Of a DNA stretch of 5,760 nucleotides, positions 4,607-5,760 are shown piece by piece. This DNA is from Bacillota bacterium. Lineage in GTDB: Bacteria; Bacillota; Dethiobacteria; SKNC01. Every line of letters starts with the position of its first letter. Positions within the stretch are counted from its first letter, which is position 1. The position numbers and the translations under genes were made by a program. The stretch lies in assembly GCA_007121375.1 (NCBI GenBank), contig SKLX01000038.1:1-5760 (forward strand), given 5' to 3'. Below the pieces are notes generated by a model. It saw only the letters and a program-made list of their open reading frames with translations, was not told where the DNA came from and made no database searches.

Positions 4607-5760
4607 TTATATTAGATTTAGTTCCCGGGCCCTTTCCACCGCCTGGCCCCGGCTCTTAACCCCCAGCTTGCCCATTACATTGCTGACGTGGGCCTTGACG
4701 GTGGGAAGGGCAATGGAAAGCTTCTGGCTGATCTCCTGGTTGCTCATTCCCCGGGCTAAAAGACCTATTACCTGGAGCTCCCTCCTGGTCAGCAGTACTT
4801 CAGGTCTGGCCTCCCGGTAATGTTCCCCCGGGCCCATAATCTTTACCCCTTCCCTGGTCAGGCGGATTAAGTTTTGAATATAGCCAGGGGAAACCCTTTT
4901 TTTATGATCCTTCTTTTTCCCCTGCCCCTTCTGAAATCTAACCAGAAGAATCATCATGGCCTTTCCTTCATCCACAAATTTTCGAAAATAGCCCAGGGAC
5001 TCCCCCAGGAGCAGGGACTTTTCCAGGAGCTCCATGGCCTTATGGTTTTCCCCCTCCTGAAAATAAGCCAGGGCCTGAAGATTTAAAATTTCCACCAGGC
5101 TTTGCAGCCGCTGCTCCCTTTCCGCCATAAGGTGGAGCCGGTCCAGGAGGACCCTGGAATCTTCCAGGCTCCCCCGGGCCCCCAGTACCCGGGCCAGGGT
5201 AATATATTCCAGCTCCCGGGAAGGGGCAAGGGGGTCATATATGTTCAGGGAATACTTCTTCTCCCACTCCTTTATTTCTCCTCCTTCTCCCCTGCTTAAA
5301 AGAAGCTGTACTTTAAAGGCCTCTAAAAGGGGGAGCCAGGATAGGTGCCCCCCTTCCTTTACCTTCTGAAAGGCCTCCTCCATGATCCCCAGGGCCTCCT
5401 CCAGGTTTCCCCGGGCCCGGTGGATCCGGGCCAGGGCAATAAGGCCGGGAATTAAAACCCCCAGGGCTTCCTTTTCCCCCGCCTCGCTGATCCCTTCCAT
5501 GAGGACGGTAATGGCCCTGTTTATTTCATTCCATTCATATAGGAGCTCCCCGGCCACCACCTCCAGGTACCCCGGGGGAGCACCAATTTTCTCCATAGCC
5601 CCCCTTACTTTATCTTCAAAGGGTAAATGGGTTAACTTTTGCAACCGGTGGTAATAACCCATAACTCCCCTCAGAAGGCTGGCTTCCCCTTCATTGAAAA
5701 TGTAAGGGTTTTCAAAGATCCTTCCCTTCCCCTTTAAGTAACCCAGGGACTCCAGGCAAA
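4607..5760 (-). CDS. MalT-like LuxR-family transcriptional regulator, C-terminal part (5' end outside window)
   Basis: The visible 383 residues have no stop up to the right edge. The frame continues upstream of the first internal Met (5660-5662) with CLESLGYLKGKGRIFENPYI and NEGEASLLRGV, which look like ordinary protein and have no start signal. The ATG at 5662 is therefore internal. Most of the visible part is helical hairpins of the TPR/MalT superhelical kind, for example LIALARIHRARGNLEEALGIMEEAF and LNLQALAYFQEGENHKAMELLEKSL. A basic linker with KKKDHKKR precedes the C-terminal DNA-binding domain. The last 61 residues are a classic LuxR helix-turn-helix: LTRRELQVIGLLARGMSNQE, then EISQKL, TVKAHVSNVMGKLGV and R..AVERA. 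Full-length relatives have an N-terminal ATPase domain and act as ATP- and ligand-dependent activators; that part is not visible here. The target genes are unknown, and the adjacent cyclase operon is only a candidate. Confidence 0.9.
   Translation of the reverse strand, partial: CLESLGYLKGKGRIFENPYIFNEGEASLLRGVMGYYHRLQKLTHLPFEDKVRGAMEKIGAPPGYLEVVAGELLYEWNEINRAITVLMEGISEAGEKEALGVLIPGLIALARIHRARGNLEEALGIMEEAFQKVKEGGHLSWLPLLEAFKVQLLLSRGEGGEIKEWEKKYSLNIYDPLAPSRELEYITLARVLGARGSLEDSRVLLDRLHLMAEREQRLQSLVEILNLQALAYFQEGENHKAMELLEKSLLLGESLGYFRKFVDEGKAMMILLVRFQKGQGKKKDHKKRVSPGYIQNLIRLTREGVKIMGPGEHYREARPEVLLTRRELQVIGLLARGMSNQEISQKLSIALPTVKAHVSNVMGKLGVKSRGQAVERARELNLI

Noticed and set aside
4604..4609. 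TATAAT on the minus strand at the end of the LuxR-type gene as a -10 promoter element
   Set aside because: No -35-like hexamer is found at 16-18 nt upstream, where the sequence is GC-rich coding DNA. A start here would also run straight into the hairpin with T-tract.
4874..5654. Several plus-strand open frames opposite the LuxR-type gene
   Set aside because: They are short, proline- and leucine-rich antisense frames without start signals. The opposite strand encodes a clear TPR plus LuxR protein.
5660..5662. ATG as the true start of the LuxR-type gene
   Set aside because: There is no GGAGG-type site at proper spacing. The frame stays open with protein-like, family-like sequence to the window edge, and MalT-like proteins are much longer.

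Overview
Every gene in this window is on the minus strand, so transcription runs from high to low coordinates. The window looks like chromosomal DNA from a Gram-positive, probably spore-forming clostridial Bacillota. The signs are strong GGAGG-type ribosome binding sites before almost every gene, frequent AGG/AGA arginine and ATA isoleucine codons, roughly half G+C by eye with a sharply AT-rich intergenic stretch, and an exact match to the Spo0A binding box (TGTCGAA). No species can be named from the sequence alone. There are no mobile elements, RNA genes or CRISPR arrays.

In transcription order, the window opens (4607-5760) with the C-terminal part of a large MalT-like LuxR regulator whose N-terminus lies beyond the window. 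A 106-bp AT-rich intergenic region (4501-4606) follows. It holds a weak hairpin plus T-tract, consistent with a terminator, and right after it the Spo0A-box-like heptamer. Next is a tight run of six same-strand genes with gaps of about 1-21 nt: a membrane diguanylate cyclase with a 7TMR-DISM receptor, GAF and GGDEF domains (2161-4500); a YjbQ/UPF0047 protein (1742-2143); a short nitroreductase (1229-1720); an HD-domain phosphohydrolase (589-1227); a small DUF2007-type protein with a highly acidic tail (248-568); and the start of a DUF362 protein that runs off the left edge (1-236).

The spacing suggests a single operon read from the 4501-4606 region. Its first product would turn an extracellular cue sensed by the DISMED2 domain into cyclic di-GMP. 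The downstream genes are small metabolic or housekeeping families with no obvious shared pathway, so the link between them is an inference from layout. The most notable signals are the Spo0A-like box in front of the cyclase gene and an in-frame 30-bp duplication that helps build the acidic tail of the DUF2007 protein. I found no convincing novel multi-gene system.
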